Shown: positions 7,209-16,724, counted from the first letter of the stretch. The stretch: 64,000 nucleotides of DNA from Vogesella sp. XCS3 (GCF_020616155.1 NZ_CP085530.1:2517501-2581500), one strand, 5' to 3'. Notes: generated by a model not told the origin, from the sequence alone. Numbers and translations are program-made.

Positions 7209-10200
7209 TTAGCCAGCCGCTACCTTGCGGCCAACCCTAGCGGCCAAGCCGTCAAACCACAGGTAGAGCACCGGGGTGATGTACAGCGTCACCAGCTGCG
7301 AGAACAGCAGGCCGCCCACTACCGCCACACCCAGCGGCTGGCGCAGCTCGGCGCCGGCACCCAGCGCCAGCGCAATCGGCAGCGCGCCCATCATGGCGGC
7401 CAGCGTGGTCATCAGGATGGGGCGCAAGCGTAGCAGGCAGGCGGTACGGATGGCCTGTTGCGGGCTCATGCCCTGCTCGCGCTGCGCTACCAGCGCAAAG
7501 TCGATCATCATGATGGCGTTTTTCTTCACGATACCGATCAGCATCAGGATGCCGATGCTGGCGATGATGGTCAGCTCCTGATTCAGCAGCATCAACGCGC
7601 CCAAAGCACCCATGGCCGCCGACGGCAGGCCGGCCAGGATGGTGAGCGGGTGGATGTAGCTTTCGTACAGCACGCCCAGCAACACGTAGATCACCAGCAA
7701 GGCCACCAGCAGCAGCGTGGTCTGGCTGCTTTGCGACTCGGCAAACGCCGCGGCGTCGCCGGCGTAGCTGGTAAACACGCTGGCCGGCAGGCCGATTTCC
7801 TGCTGCATGGCTTTCAGGCGCGCGTCCACCTCGCCCAGCGCCACGCCCGGCGGCAGGTTGAACGACAGCGTCACCGCCGGCAGCTGGCCCTGATGGCTGA
7901 TCGATACCGGCCCCACGGTACGCTGGATGCTGGCCACGCTGGTCAGCGGCACCAGCTCGCTACCGCTGCCGCGCACGTACAGGCGGGTGAGGTCGTACTC
8001 GTTCACACGCTGGCTATCGTCCAGCTGCAGCAGCACCGAGTAGTTGTCGTTGTCGGTGTAGATGGTGGCTACCTGGCGCTGGCCAAAGGCGGTGTACAGC
8101 GCGGTGCGGATGGCCTGCATGCCCACCCCCAGCTGCGCCGCCTTGTCGCGGTCGATACGCAGCTCGGCCTGCAAGCCCTTGCGCTGCGCGTCGCTGTTCA
8201 CGTCCTGGAACAGGCTGTCCTTGCGCATGGCGCGCTCCAGCTTCTCGCCCCAGTCGTACAGGCTGCTGCTGTCCACGCTCTGCAGCACGTACTGGTAGCG
8301 GCTCTTGCTGCTGCGGCCGCCCAGGCGCAGGTTCTGCACCGGGTTGATCGCCGCGCTCAGGCCGTTCACCTTGCGCAGGTCCTTGCGCAGGTCGTCCACC
8401 ACCTGGTCGATCTTGCCGCGCTGGCCGCGTGGCTTCAGCGTGACGAACATGCGCCCGCCGCTGCCGCTCACCGACGACGTCACCGCTGCCACGTGCGGGC
8501 TTTGCTGCACGATGGTGGCCGCGCGCGCCTGCAGTGCGGCCAACCTGTCGTAGGACACATCCTGCGGCACCTCGGTATTGATGCTGACCTGCCCGGTGTC
8601 CTCTACCGGGAAAAAGCCCTTGGGAATGGCGTGGAACATCCACGCCGAACCGGCCACGGTGCCCAGCGCCACCAGCAATGTCAGCCGGCTGTGGCGCAGC
8701 GCGGCGTCCAGCGTGCGCTCGTAGGCCGCCAGCAGCGCATCGAAACCGCGCTCAAACGCACGGGCAATGGCGTGACCCTGGCCGGCGTCGGCGTGGTGCG
8801 GCATGTGGTCGCGGCGCAAAAAGCGCGAGGCCAGCAGCGGAATCAGCGTGAGCGACGCCACCGCCGACACCAGAATGGCCAGCGACACCACCACGGCAAA
8901 TTCGTGGAACAGCAGGCCGATCACGCCATCCATGTAAAAGATGGGGATGAAGATAGCCACCAGCGACAGCGAAATGCTGACGATGGTGAACGCGATCTCG
9001 CGCGAGCCTTTCAGCGCCGCCGTCATCGCGTCGTCGCCCTCCTCCATGTAGCGCACGATGTTTTCCAGCACCACGATGGCGTCGTCCACCACCAAGCCCA
9101 CCGCCAGCGTCAGGCCCAGCAGCGAGATGTTATCGATGGAATAACCCATCAGGTACATCAGGCCCAGCGTACCGATCAGCGAAATCGGCAGCGTCAGCGC
9201 CGGTATCAGCGTGGCGGCCATACGCTGCAGGAACATGAAGATCACCATGATCACCAGTGCTACCGTCAGCAGCATGGTGAGGTTCACGTCGTGCACTGCC
9301 TCGCGGATAGCATCGGAGCGGTCGGACAGTGGTGTCATACGCACCGAGCCTGGCAGCTGGCTTTCCAGCTTGGGCAGCATGGCGCGGATGGCGTCCACCA
9401 CCGCCACGGTGTTGGCGTCGGACTGGCGGAACACCGCCAGCACGATGGAGCGTTCGCCGTTCACCCAGCTGCCGGTCTTCAGGTTCTCGATGCTGTCTTC
9501 CACCGTGGCCACGTCGGCCAGGCGCACCACGCTGCCATTACGATTACCCACCGCCATGGCGGCAAACTCGGCGGCGCTCTTGAGCTGGCTGTCGGACTGG
9601 ATGGTGAGCACCTGCGACGGGCCTTCCAGCGTGCCCAGCGGCGTATTGCCGTTGGCCGCACGCAGGGCGGTGGCCACCTCGTCCAGCGTCAGGTTACGCG
9701 CGGCCAACCTTTGCGGGTCGGCCTTTACCCGCACCGCGTAGCGCTTCTGGCCAAAGATCTGCACCTGGGCCACGCCGTTGATGGTAGACAGCGTGGGCGA
9801 CACCAGGCTGTCCACATAGTCGTTTAGCTGGGTGAGCGACAGCGCCGGCGAATTCAGCGCCAGCAGCAAAATAGGCGCGTCGGCAGGGTTCACCTTGCGG
9901 TAGGACGGCAGGCTGGTCATCTCGTCCGGCAGGCTGCGCTGCGCGCGCAGCAAGGCGGCCTGCACGTCCAGCGCGGCACCGTCCAGATTACGCCCGGGCT
10001 CGAACTCCAGCGTCACCGAGGTGCTGCCCTGGCTACTGCTGGAGCTGATTACCGCGACACCGGGAATGGTGGCGAACTGTTTTTCCAGCGGCGTCGCCAC
10101 CGAGCTGGCCATGGTCTGCGGGCTGGCACCCGGCAGGCTGGCCGACACGTTGATGGTGGGCGTCTCGTAGCTGGGCAGCGCGGCGATGGGGATGCGCTGC

Positions 10201-10289
10201 AGCGCCAACAAACCGCCGATAATCAGCGACAGGCACAGCAGCACCGTCATCACCGGGCGGCGGATACAGAGCTCGGAAATATTCATCAT
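7209..10289 (-). CDS. RND-family multidrug efflux permease (HAE1, MdtB/MuxB-like)
   Basis: 1026 residues, full length for an AcrB-type pump, starting MMNISELCIRRPVMTVLL as in MdtB/MdtC-like members. Proton-relay residues are present: the adjacent Asp pair in LAVGLVVDDAIVVLEN of helix 4 and the Lys in GIVKKNAIMMIDFA of helix 10. It would sit in the inner membrane as a trimer and export drugs or other amphiphiles through an outer-membrane channel. Its ATG overlaps the end of the adaptor gene by four bases. No outer-membrane factor gene is adjacent, so it must use a TolC-type channel encoded elsewhere. The substrate cannot be predicted. Confidence 0.93.
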   Translation of the reverse strand: MMNISELCIRRPVMTVLLCLSLIIGGLLALQRIPIAALPSYETPTINVSASLPGASPQTMASSVATPLEKQFATIPGVAVISSSSSQGSTSVTLEFEPGRNLDGAALDVQAALLRAQRSLPDEMTSLPSYRKVNPADAPILLLALNSPALSLTQLNDYVDSLVSPTLSTINGVAQVQIFGQKRYAVRVKADPQRLAARNLTLDEVATALRAANGNTPLGTLEGPSQVLTIQSDSQLKSAAEFAAMAVGNRNGSVVRLADVATVEDSIENLKTGSWVNGERSIVLAVFRQSDANTVAVVDAIRAMLPKLESQLPGSVRMTPLSDRSDAIREAVHDVNLTMLLTVALVIMVIFMFLQRMAATLIPALTLPISLIGTLGLMYLMGYSIDNISLLGLTLAVGLVVDDAIVVLENIVRYMEEGDDAMTAALKGSREIAFTIVSISLSLVAIFIPIFYMDGVIGLLFHEFAVVVSLAILVSAVASLTLIPLLASRFLRRDHMPHHADAGQGHAIARAFERGFDALLAAYERTLDAALRHSRLTLLVALGTVAGSAWMFHAIPKGFFPVEDTGQVSINTEVPQDVSYDRLAALQARAATIVQQSPHVAAVTSSVSGSGGRMFVTLKPRGQRGKIDQVVDDLRKDLRKVNGLSAAINPVQNLRLGGRSSKSRYQYVLQSVDSSSLYDWGEKLERAMRKDSLFQDVNSDAQRKGLQAELRIDRDKAAQLGVGMQAIRTALYTAFGQRQVATIYTDNDNYSVLLQLDDSQRVNEYDLTRLYVRGSGSELVPLTSVASIQRTVGPVSISHQGQLPAVTLSFNLPPGVALGEVDARLKAMQQEIGLPASVFTSYAGDAAAFAESQSSQTTLLLVALLVIYVLLGVLYESYIHPLTILAGLPSAAMGALGALMLLNQELTIIASIGILMLIGIVKKNAIMMIDFALVAQREQGMSPQQAIRTACLLRLRPILMTTLAAMMGALPIALALGAGAELRQPLGVAVVGGLLFSQLVTLYITPVLYLWFDGLAARVGRKVAAG

Positions 10290-11626
10290 TGCGCTCCGCT
10301 GGCTGCACGCTGGCGTTTGCCACCCTCGGCCCGTGGCGCGCTGGCGTCGGCACCTGCGGCCCGGGCGCCTTTATCGCCACCGGCTGCAGGACTGCACTCG
10401 GCCAGGTTCTGGCTACCCTTGCCGCCAGCGCGGCCGCCACGGCTAGCTTCTGCAGCCGCGCTGCTGGCTTCGCTGCGGCCAACCTTGGCCGCCGCCGGGG
10501 CACTGGCATCCTGCTTGCGCGGCGGCGCCAGCGTCACCAGCTCCCCTGGGCGCACGTTCTGGCCGCCATTGACCACTACCTTCAGGCCGGGGGCAATACC
10601 GCGCACAATGGCGCGCTCGTTCTGGATGGCCAGCAGCGTCAGCGGCACGCGCTGCGCTTTTTTGTCTTCGCCCACGGTGTAGGCAAACTGGCCGTCGGGG
10701 CCGGTAAGCAAAGCCGCTACCGGCAGGTTGGCCGCGCCTTCATAGCGCCCGGCCTGCAGCGCCACATTAACGAACTGGCCCGGCCACAAGGCCGTGCCGG
10801 CATTGTCGAAACGGGCTTTGAGCAGCACGTTGCCGCTGCTGCTGTCCACGGCGCTATCGATAAATGTCAGCTCGCCGCTGTGGCACTGGCCCGCGCCGTT
10901 ACCGCTGCGCGCCACCACCTTCAGCGGGCCGGCCTGCTGCGCCTGGCGCACCGCCTGCAGCTGCTGCTCCGGCAGGGTAAAGCTCACCGCGACCGGCGAC
11001 ATGCGCGTCAGCGTGAGCATAGCCGTGGCCATGCCTGGCTGCACCAGCGTACCGGGCGACAGGCTGATGGCGCCGACACGGCCGTCTACCTGCGCGTAGA
11101 TGGCCTTCTGGCGCAGGCTGACACGGGCCGATTCCACCGCTGCGCGGTCTGCGGCCAACGTAGCCTGCAGGCTGTCTACCTTGCCCTGCAGGGCGTCCAG
11201 CGCGCTTTGCGAAATGAATTGCTGGCGGAACAGGTCGCGCCCGCGTGCCAGGTCGCGCTCGGCAATCTTCAGCTGCGCCGCGTCGCTGGCCTGCTGCGCC
11301 TGCACCCGTGCCAGCGCGGCGCGCTCGGCGGCGTCATCCAGCTGCACCAGCAGCGTACCGGCCTTGACCATGCTGCCTTCCTGCACCAGCACGCGCCCCA
11401 CTACGCCGGACACCTGCGGCTTTACCTCCACACGGTCCAGCGCGGTGACCGTGCCATTGGCGGTGAGTACCACCGGCAGCCGGTTGGGCTGCGCCGGTGC
11501 CAGCGCCACCACCGGCGGGCGTTTGGCCCGCGCGTTTTTATCTACCGCAGGCTGCTTGCCTGCCTGCCACCACACCGCTCCACCGGCTACCGCCAGCACC
11601 ACGGTCCCTGTCAGCCATTTATTCAT
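10286..11626 (-). CDS. RND efflux periplasmic adaptor (membrane fusion protein)
   Basis: 446 residues. An N-terminal membrane anchor (residues 5-22) is followed by the lipoyl half-motif (VEVKPQVSGVVGRVLVQEGSMVKAGTLL), an alpha-helical hairpin, and beta-barrel and membrane-proximal domains. It bridges the permease with an outer-membrane channel. The last about 75 residues form an unusual Ala/Gly/Arg/Ser-rich tail beyond the normal end near residue 370; two in-frame copies or part copies of the window repeat lie in this tail region, one encoding AAKVGR. It is the first gene of the operon; upstream is a 230-bp AT-rich region likely holding the promoter. No regulator gene is adjacent. Confidence 0.9.
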   Translation of the reverse strand: MNKWLTGTVVLAVAGGAVWWQAGKQPAVDKNARAKRPPVVALAPAQPNRLPVVLTANGTVTALDRVEVKPQVSGVVGRVLVQEGSMVKAGTLLVQLDDAAERAALARVQAQQASDAAQLKIAERDLARGRDLFRQQFISQSALDALQGKVDSLQATLAADRAAVESARVSLRQKAIYAQVDGRVGAISLSPGTLVQPGMATAMLTLTRMSPVAVSFTLPEQQLQAVRQAQQAGPLKVVARSGNGAGQCHSGELTFIDSAVDSSSGNVLLKARFDNAGTALWPGQFVNVALQAGRYEGAANLPVAALLTGPDGQFAYTVGEDKKAQRVPLTLLAIQNERAIVRGIAPGLKVVVNGGQNVRPGELVTLAPPRKQDASAPAAAKVGRSEASSAAAEASRGGRAGGKGSQNLAECSPAAGGDKGARAAGADASAPRAEGGKRQRAASGAQ

Positions 11627-11786
11627 TGTCGCTATCGTCCAGTCTTGCCATGGCCACCAGCATAAACAATTTGTGCGACAGGCTTATGTGTTACTTCATT
11701 AATGAATATGAACACACTGTGCATAGCAAATGCTTACACCACATTCGCGACACACCCAGCGCTAAAACGCAGGCCCAACAAGCAAA

Positions 11787-11817
11787 ACACCCCCAGGCGC
11801 AGTGCGCGTGGGGGTGT
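11787..11817 (-). terminator. Hairpin after the 59-residue gene
   Basis: Inverted repeat ACACCCCCAGGCGC / GCGCGTGGGGGTGT, with four A on its left (weak U-run leftward). It lies about 35 bp past the stop of the small gene at 11854-12033. Confidence 0.6.
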
Positions 11818-11853
11818 CAGCCATACCACCTGCCCGTGCGGGCAGCGTGGCGC

Positions 11854-12033
11854 TTACTTCTTGTCGTCGGGCACGTGGCTTTTCAGCAGTTTGCCCAGCA
11901 GCGGGTTGTCCAGTTTTTTGTCGTTCTTGGCATTGGATTCTTTGCCGAAACGGTCTGGCGAGCCGGCTTTGCGAATGCTCTCGCGTACCTTGATCGCTTC
12001 AAAACGCTGCAAGTCGAAGTGGTTGATAGGCAT
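11854..12033 (-). CDS. Small basic hypothetical protein (59 residues)
   Basis: Starts at ATG 12033, seven bases after a good AGGAG; a longer frame starting at 12123 lacks a ribosome-binding site. The product (MPINHFDLQRFEAIKVRE...) is charged and lysine-rich, with no signal peptide or membrane segment, ending LKSHVPDDKK. It stands alone between an efflux operon and a divergent gene and has its own terminator. I do not recognise the family; reality rests on the ribosome-binding site, the terminator and unbroken coding style. Confidence 0.6.
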   Translation of the reverse strand: MPINHFDLQRFEAIKVRESIRKAGSPDRFGKESNAKNDKKLDNPLLGKLLKSHVPDDKK

Positions 12034-12239
12034 GGCCTGCTCCTGAATGGCAAAACACGGCAGTATGCGGCAGCACGGCGCGAAAGTCCATGCCGCGCTT
12101 GCAAAATCGTGTAGTGAAAACAAGCAGTTAAAACGACAAGCCTGGTGCTCGCACCCGCCATCGATTTATAGAAACATTTATCTGTAACAAGAAAGGGTTT
12201 AAGTTGGACACTCTTTTACCACCATACGAAAGGCACACC

Positions 12240-12632
12240 ATGAGCATCCTCGACCAACTGGGCAGCCTGCTTGGCAATAGCGAACAAGGTGGCCTGCTGC
12301 AGGCTGCCAACACCCTGCTGAACGACAACGGCGGCGTGGCAGGCCTGGTAGAAAAATTCCAGAACGGCGGCCTGGGCGAGATCGTCTCGTCCTGGGTAGG
12401 CACCGGTGCCAACCTGTCCATCACCCCGGAACAGATCCAGAGCGTGCTGGGTAACGAGCAGATCGCCGGCCTGGCCGAAAAACTGGGCATCGACCCGGCC
12501 GTGGCCTCGCAACAGATCGCCGAGCACCTGCCCACCGTGATCGACAAGCTCACCCCCAACGGCCAGGTAGAAGGCGACAACCTGCTGGCCCAGGGCGCCA
12601 GCCTGCTGGGTGGCCTGTTCAACCGCGGCTAA
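12240..12632 (+). CDS. YidB-family protein (DUF937)
   Basis: 130 residues from the ATG at 12240 (GAAAGG eight bases upstream). The sequence MSILDQLGSLLG, then repeated short Gly-rich helical turns (NTLLNDNGGVAGLVEKFQNGGLGEIVSSWVGTG), the SITPEQIQSVLG turn, and a GLLGGLFNRG end are typical of YidB/DUF937. The family is small, soluble and uncharacterised, though widespread in proteobacteria. The gene is a single unit, followed 18 bp later by an inverted pair of the window repeat that could act as its terminator. Confidence 0.88.
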   Translation: MSILDQLGSLLGNSEQGGLLQAANTLLNDNGGVAGLVEKFQNGGLGEIVSSWVGTGANLSITPEQIQSVLGNEQIAGLAEKLGIDPAVASQQIAEHLPTVIDKLTPNGQVEGDNLLAQGASLLGGLFNRG

Positions 12633-12649
12633 GCCCGCATCCCGCACCA

Positions 12650-12674
12650 AAGGTTGGCCGCGTGCGGCCAACCT
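12650..12674. repeat. Inverted pair of the AGGTTGGCCGC repeat
   Basis: AAGGTTGGCCGC at 12650-12661 and its complement GCGGCCAACCT at 12664-12674, two bases apart, making a hairpin just after the yidB-like stop. In Neisseria, paired uptake sequences used as terminators look just like this. Confidence 0.8.
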
Positions 12675-12848
12675 GCAGCAGCACCAGGCGCCAAGCCGGG
12701 CATGGCCGGCTGCAACCATCCTCCTCCACAGCTTGTCACCACGGCCTTGCTATTGCCAGGGCAATGGTTGCTTGCCTGCAAAACCACATCGTCATAATAT
12801 CGACGTGCCCATTTGTCGGCCTGTCCCCCCCCACCCAAGGTCAACAGC

Positions 12849-13025
12849 ATGAACCTGCAAACCATCCTGCAAGGGGCCAACACCGGCCTGCTGATCTTTG
12901 CCCTCACCGTGATTACCCAGCGCTTGTCCACCCCGGCCAGCCTGCTGGAGCCTGCCAGCTACGTGCTGATCGGCATCATCGTACAGCTGGCCTTTAGCCG
13001 GATCAGCCAGCGGCGAGCCCGCTAA
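12849..13025 (+). CDS. Small membrane protein (58 residues)
   Basis: Starts at ATG 12849 behind an AAGG; an earlier ATG at 12813 lacks a ribosome-binding site. Two hydrophobic segments (about residues 11-20 and 33-45: TGLLIFALTVI and SYVLIGIIVQLAF) are separated by a short polar loop, and the end is Arg-rich (SRISQRRAR), putting the C-terminus in the cytoplasm. The family is not recognised. It is followed within 30 bp by the CPBP-like membrane protein in the same direction, so they may share a transcript. Confidence 0.5.
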   Translation: MNLQTILQGANTGLLIFALTVITQRLSTPASLLEPASYVLIGIIVQLAFSRISQRRAR

Positions 13026-13055
13026 ACCAGTAGCAAGGGCATCCGGATACACATC

Positions 13056-13520
13056 ATGCTTTTCCCCCTCATCCATAGTTTGAGAAGGTACCTTGCTGGC
13101 CGAGGGGTCTGCTTTTTCGTCTTGATGCTGTTCTTATCCAAAGCCGTCCTTGCCACGGTTTTTGCCTTTTTCTCTATCAGCAGCAGCGAGCAGTCATTAG
13201 CATTCACACCGTTCTTCTGGATCAAGATCGTCTTCATCAAACCCCTGCTGGAAACTTACTTCCTGCAAAAGCTGCCACTGGATTTCTTTTCCCGTCATCA
13301 CACCAGTACCACGGCGATCATGATTTCAGCCACGCTTTTTGCCTTCATGCACTATGACGGCATGGCCGATGTGATAGTGGTCTTTCCCTGCGGAATATTG
13401 CTTGCCATCGCGTACCTCGATAGCCCAAATCGCCGCCGCGGCTTTTTATTCACCTTTACCATCCACGCGCTTCATAACGCTGCGGTAATGGCGTTGACGC
13501 TGCTTGGCCGGGTTTGGTGA
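13056..13520 (+). CDS. CPBP-like intramembrane protein, degenerate motif
   Basis: 154 residues with four or five hydrophobic segments. It resembles the CPBP/Abi (Rce1-like) intramembrane protease fold: LLETYFLQKLP where the EExxxR motif belongs, LFAFMHY matching the FxxxH motif, and FTIHALHNAA matching the HxxxN motif. The usual second Glu and the Arg of the first motif are Thr and Gln, so catalytic activity is doubtful. It is shorter than the family norm of about 200-280 residues. Base composition is lower in G+C than its neighbours. Function not known. Confidence 0.55.
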   Translation: MLFPLIHSLRRYLAGRGVCFFVLMLFLSKAVLATVFAFFSISSSEQSLAFTPFFWIKIVFIKPLLETYFLQKLPLDFFSRHHTSTTAIMISATLFAFMHYDGMADVIVVFPCGILLAIAYLDSPNRRRGFLFTFTIHALHNAAVMALTLLGRVW

Positions 13521-13650
13521 CATAAGGCATGTGCCGTAAACACAAGCGAATACGTTGCAAAGCTTGGACTTTTTAATAACACCATAGCGCGTACCGCAAC
13601 ACACTGCCCCACACTGCCGTCAGCGGCACCGTTCAGACACACCATTACGT

Positions 13651-13663
13651 TGCGGCCAACCTT
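13651..13663 (-). repeat. AAGGTTGGCCGCA repeat (reverse)
   Basis: Perfect 13-base copy on the minus strand in the space between two convergent genes, next to a terminator hairpin. Confidence 0.85.
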
Positions 13664-13675
13664 ACGGCAAGACAA

Positions 13676-13695
13676 AGCCCCGGCGTACCGGGGCT
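13676..13695 (-). terminator. Hairpin after the META lipoprotein gene
   Basis: Perfect stem AGCCCCGG / CCGGGGCT with a four-base loop, 30 bp past the stop of the leftward gene. The flanking U-run is short in either direction. Confidence 0.6.
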
Positions 13696-13724
13696 GTTGC
13701 TGTACCACCTCCACTGCGTACCAA

Positions 13725-14417
13725 TCAGGGCGCGATGCGGATCTGCTCCACGATGCTATCCAGCACCCAGCGGCGGTCTGGCGCGTCGGCTGGCGGGTTG
13801 GCCACCTTGATCTCGCGGATGCGCAGGCGGTAGGCAGTGCCGGCTTCGGCGGTGAAGCCTTCGATCTCGCCATAATGGTGTTGCCACGGCTGTTGCTGGC
13901 TCTCGCGTACCTGCAGGCACTGCATCGGGGCCACGCCCACGCAGGTGCGGCGCTCGGGGGCCACGTAGATCAGGCGTGTGGTGCTTGGCTCGGCTGCCGC
14001 CGCAGGTTTGGCCGGTTTGGCAGGCGCTGCCGGCTGGGCTGCTGCGGCCACCGGCTGCCATACCTGCTGCTGGGCCACTTCGCCGATCAGCAGTTTGTCG
14101 CCGTCCAGGCGTACTTGCGGGCGGCTGCGCAGCAGGGCGGCCAGGGCTTGCTCGCGCTGCATGGCTTCCGGCGCGCAGGCCATCAAGGTACTGGCCAGCG
14201 TACCCACCACCAGGCGGCCTTGTTCGATGCGGGCGGGGCCGAACATCTGGTTGCAGCCGGCGTTGGCCGATAGCTGGCCGTCTGTCAGCTGCAGGGTTTG
14301 CAGTGGCTTGCCATCGGGTCCGCTTTGCTGCCATTTGCCTTGCTGCGGCACGGTGCTGCTGGCGCAAGCCCCCAATAGCAGCGACATCATGGCGATAGTG
14401 ACGCCTTTCATGTGCAT
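13725..14417 (-). CDS. META-domain lipoprotein with C-terminal DUF4377-like domain
   Basis: 230 residues; AGGAG lies seven bases before the ATG at 14417. A lipobox (LLLGAC, Cys at about residue 18) marks an outer- or inner-membrane lipoprotein. Residues about 25-120 match a META/HslJ-like domain (TLQLTDGQLSANAGCNQMFG and MACAPEAMQREQALAALL). A Pro/Ala linker follows, then a second domain with PERRTCVGVAPMQCLQVRE and GFTAEAGTAYRLRI, resembling DUF4377. This two-domain arrangement is known in proteobacteria; HslJ is linked to novobiocin tolerance in E. coli, but the role of this protein is unknown. Confidence 0.82.
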   Translation of the reverse strand: MHMKGVTIAMMSLLLGACASSTVPQQGKWQQSGPDGKPLQTLQLTDGQLSANAGCNQMFGPARIEQGRLVVGTLASTLMACAPEAMQREQALAALLRSRPQVRLDGDKLLIGEVAQQQVWQPVAAAAQPAAPAKPAKPAAAAEPSTTRLIYVAPERRTCVGVAPMQCLQVRESQQQPWQHHYGEIEGFTAEAGTAYRLRIREIKVANPPADAPDRRWVLDSIVEQIRIAP

Positions 14418-14531
14418 CTCGTGCTCCTTTATTCAGTCAGTTGGGCAGCTTATGCCACGGCCTGGCACGGGTCAATGCCAACGCCTTAACAAATGTAAAC
14501 GCGGTCACACACGGTCACACCCGCACAGCAA

Positions 14532-14565
14532 AAAGCCCGTTACCGGCAAAGCGGTAGCGGGCTTT
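14532..14565 (-). terminator. Terminator of the chemoreceptor gene
   Basis: Long stem AAAGCCCGTTACCG / CGGTAGCGGGCTTT with a six-base loop. For leftward transcripts the stem is followed by a short U-run. It lies 26 bp past the chemoreceptor stop. Confidence 0.75.
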
Positions 14566-14591
14566 CTCGCCGCCAGGCCTGGCGGTACGGC

Positions 14592-16589
14592 TTATTGTTT
14601 TTCCAGCTGCAGGATGGCGTCCAGCTCTTTGTCCACTTCGCGCATGCGGGCGTACAGGCTCTCGGTCTGCGCCAGCATGCTGTCTACGCGCTGTTTACTG
14701 TCCTGCGAGGTGCTGGCCAGCTGGTGCAGCTTGCCCACGACCTGCGCCATCTCGCCGGCAAAGCCGCTGACCTGGCTGCCCATGCCGCGCACATCGCCGC
14801 CCACGTCGCGTACGCCGTTCATCACGTTGTCCACCGCACCGCCGGTGGCGTCCAGATTGGATTGCGTGGTGTTGGCCAGCTTGCGTACTTCGTCGGCGAC
14901 CACGGCAAAGCCGCGCCCGGCCTCGCCTGCTCGTGCGGCTTCGATGGCGGCGTTCAGTGCCAGCAGGTTGGTTTGCTCGGCGATCTTCTTGATCATCTGC
15001 ATCACGTCGCCGATCTGCTGCGCGTCTTTTTCCAGCGCGCCGATGCGGCCGGTTACGTTGCTGGCGGTTTGCGCGCCTTGGTCTACTTCCTTACCGAAGC
15101 GGCTGATGTCCTGTTCGATGCTGCCCAGGTGTTCTACCAGCTGGGCGGTGGTATCGCGGAACAGCGGCAGGCTTTCCATCAGCTGGCCCGCAAAGGCTTT
15201 GTAGCCGTTGAGTTCTTCGATGACGCGGCTCTTCATCTGCCCGGTCATGCGCGCGCGTTGCAGCTCGCGGCGGTAGAAGTAGTTCTTGAAGTTGGCGTAG
15301 TGCACCGGGAAGCGGTCGACAAAGTCGTCGCGGAAGGTGTCACTGGCCGGGTAGAAGAAGATGGCCGTCAGCGTCTGGTTGATGTTCACACCCAGCAGCT
15401 CGCCAAAGGTAGAAAAGCCGGCGGTGGGAATATCGCCGTACACATTGGCGCGGGCCAGCGCGCTGGCGTTATTGAGGCGGCGCAGGATGCAGTCGTTAAG
15501 GATACCTCCCACCGGCTGCGGCTTGCTACGGCTGAACTGCTCAAAATCGCGCGCGGTACGCTCGGCCAGGTCGACACTGCGCAGCAGGAACAGCTGCTCG
15601 CCAAACGCGAGGTCGCAGGCAAACTGCAGATAGCCTTCCTGCTCGTTGATAGCCAGTACCGAGCGCACAAACAGTTCGTCCTGGATCTTGATGCCAAAGC
15701 TGTGGCTTTGCAGCTTGGCGCCCAGCTCGCTGCGCTGGCAGCGGAAATGCTGGCACAGCGCGTCCAGCACGTTGCGGATCTCGCCGCTCTTGCTATCGAT
15801 CACCGAATGCACGCGGCGCAGCTCGGTATTGGCCTGGGCAATGGTGAAGCTGGTACCGGTGTCTTCAAAGTTCTGGCTCTTGAAGATGCCGTAGCGGTAG
15901 GCGGGCGCCAGCTTGATGAAGGCGAACACGGCGTGGCCGTCGCGCACCTGCTGGCCGTCGTAGATCCGCGTCATGCTGAAATCCAGCGGGCCGCCGGCCG
16001 AGCCGCCCACAAACAGATAGGGCAGCTTGCCGGACTCGTACAGCGCCTCCATCAGGTAGCTCTCGCTGTTGGACAGGCCGTCCACCAGCGTCAGCACAAA
16101 GCCCTCGTCGTGGCGCATGGCAAACGGCAGGTTGATGCGGCCAACGTTGTCTTTCAGCTTGGCCAGGCGGTTTTCATGGCTCAGGCTGGGCTGGCCGGCC
16201 TTGATGTCTTCACACGCCAGCGGCACGGCCGTGACGTGCACATCGGACACCAGCGCGGCGTCAAACAGCTGGAACACCATGGTTTGCCACTGGCCGTTGG
16301 CAGGCAGATACAGGGTGTCCTGGCGGCTGGCACTGCACAGCTCGCCGGCGGTGGTGGTCAGTACGACTTTGGCTTGCGGAAAATGGCGCGCCACGCTGCG
16401 GCCAACTTGCTCCAGGTTGGCCGCAGGGTTCACATAACCCAGCACCAGCTTGATGCTGCCGCTGGCTTTGGCCTGCAAGGCTTGCTCGTAACCCTGGTTG
16501 TCGGTACGCACGATGTGCAGCAGCGCTGCCGCTGCGGCAGTACTGGCGTTGTCGGGGACAGAAGAACGTTTCTTGTTGAAGAAAAACAT
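14592..16589 (-). CDS. Soluble FIST-domain methyl-accepting chemotaxis protein
   Basis: 665 residues from the ATG at 16589 (GGAG six bases upstream). The first about 380 residues form a FIST sensory module (FIST_N, then FIST_C with GGSAGG and a [16 protein letters not shown] stretch). A short linker follows, then an MCP signalling domain with the hallmark tip [20 protein letters not shown] followed by [14 protein letters not shown]. No membrane segment is seen, so the receptor is cytoplasmic. FIST domains are thought to bind small ligands such as amino acids. It is a single gene with its own terminator. The C-terminus (LQLEKQ) has no CheR-binding pentapeptide. The ligand is unknown. Confidence 0.9.
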   Translation of the reverse strand: MFFFNKKRSSVPDNASTAAAAALLHIVRTDNQGYEQALQAKASGSIKLVLGYVNPAANLEQVGRSVARHFPQAKVVLTTTAGELCSASRQDTLYLPANGQWQTMVFQLFDAALVSDVHVTAVPLACEDIKAGQPSLSHENRLAKLKDNVGRINLPFAMRHDEGFVLTLVDGLSNSESYLMEALYESGKLPYLFVGGSAGGPLDFSMTRIYDGQQVRDGHAVFAFIKLAPAYRYGIFKSQNFEDTGTSFTIAQANTELRRVHSVIDSKSGEIRNVLDALCQHFRCQRSELGAKLQSHSFGIKIQDELFVRSVLAINEQEGYLQFACDLAFGEQLFLLRSVDLAERTARDFEQFSRSKPQPVGGILNDCILRRLNNASALARANVYGDIPTAGFSTFGELLGVNINQTLTAIFFYPASDTFRDDFVDRFPVHYANFKNYFYRRELQRARMTGQMKSRVIEELNGYKAFAGQLMESLPLFRDTTAQLVEHLGSIEQDISRFGKEVDQGAQTASNVTGRIGALEKDAQQIGDVMQMIKKIAEQTNLLALNAAIEAARAGEAGRGFAVVADEVRKLANTTQSNLDATGGAVDNVMNGVRDVGGDVRGMGSQVSGFAGEMAQVVGKLHQLASTSQDSKQRVDSMLAQTESLYARMREVDKELDAILQLEKQ

Positions 16590-16688
16590 GCGTGCTCCAG
16601 CGGTTGTCGTTGTGTACAGCCCGGGCCAGGCCGAGCCATGATTTTTATTTTTATAGATTATCCTGCCATGCAGGTAATCATCTCCATA

Positions 16689-16724
16689 AAAAATGCCACC
16701 TGTGTTGAGAAACATCAGGTGGCA
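16689..16724 (-). terminator. Terminator after the aldehyde dehydrogenase gene
   Basis: Stem TGCCACCTG / CAGGTGGCA (16694-16724) with AAAAAA on the left, a U-run for leftward transcripts. It is about 160 bp past the stop at 16883, and no gene is seen between. Confidence 0.65.

Noticed and set aside
7458..9827. 789-codon open frame opposite the RND permease gene
   Set aside because: His/Gln/Arg-rich antisense shadow of a GC-rich gene, without a ribosome-binding site or known domains.
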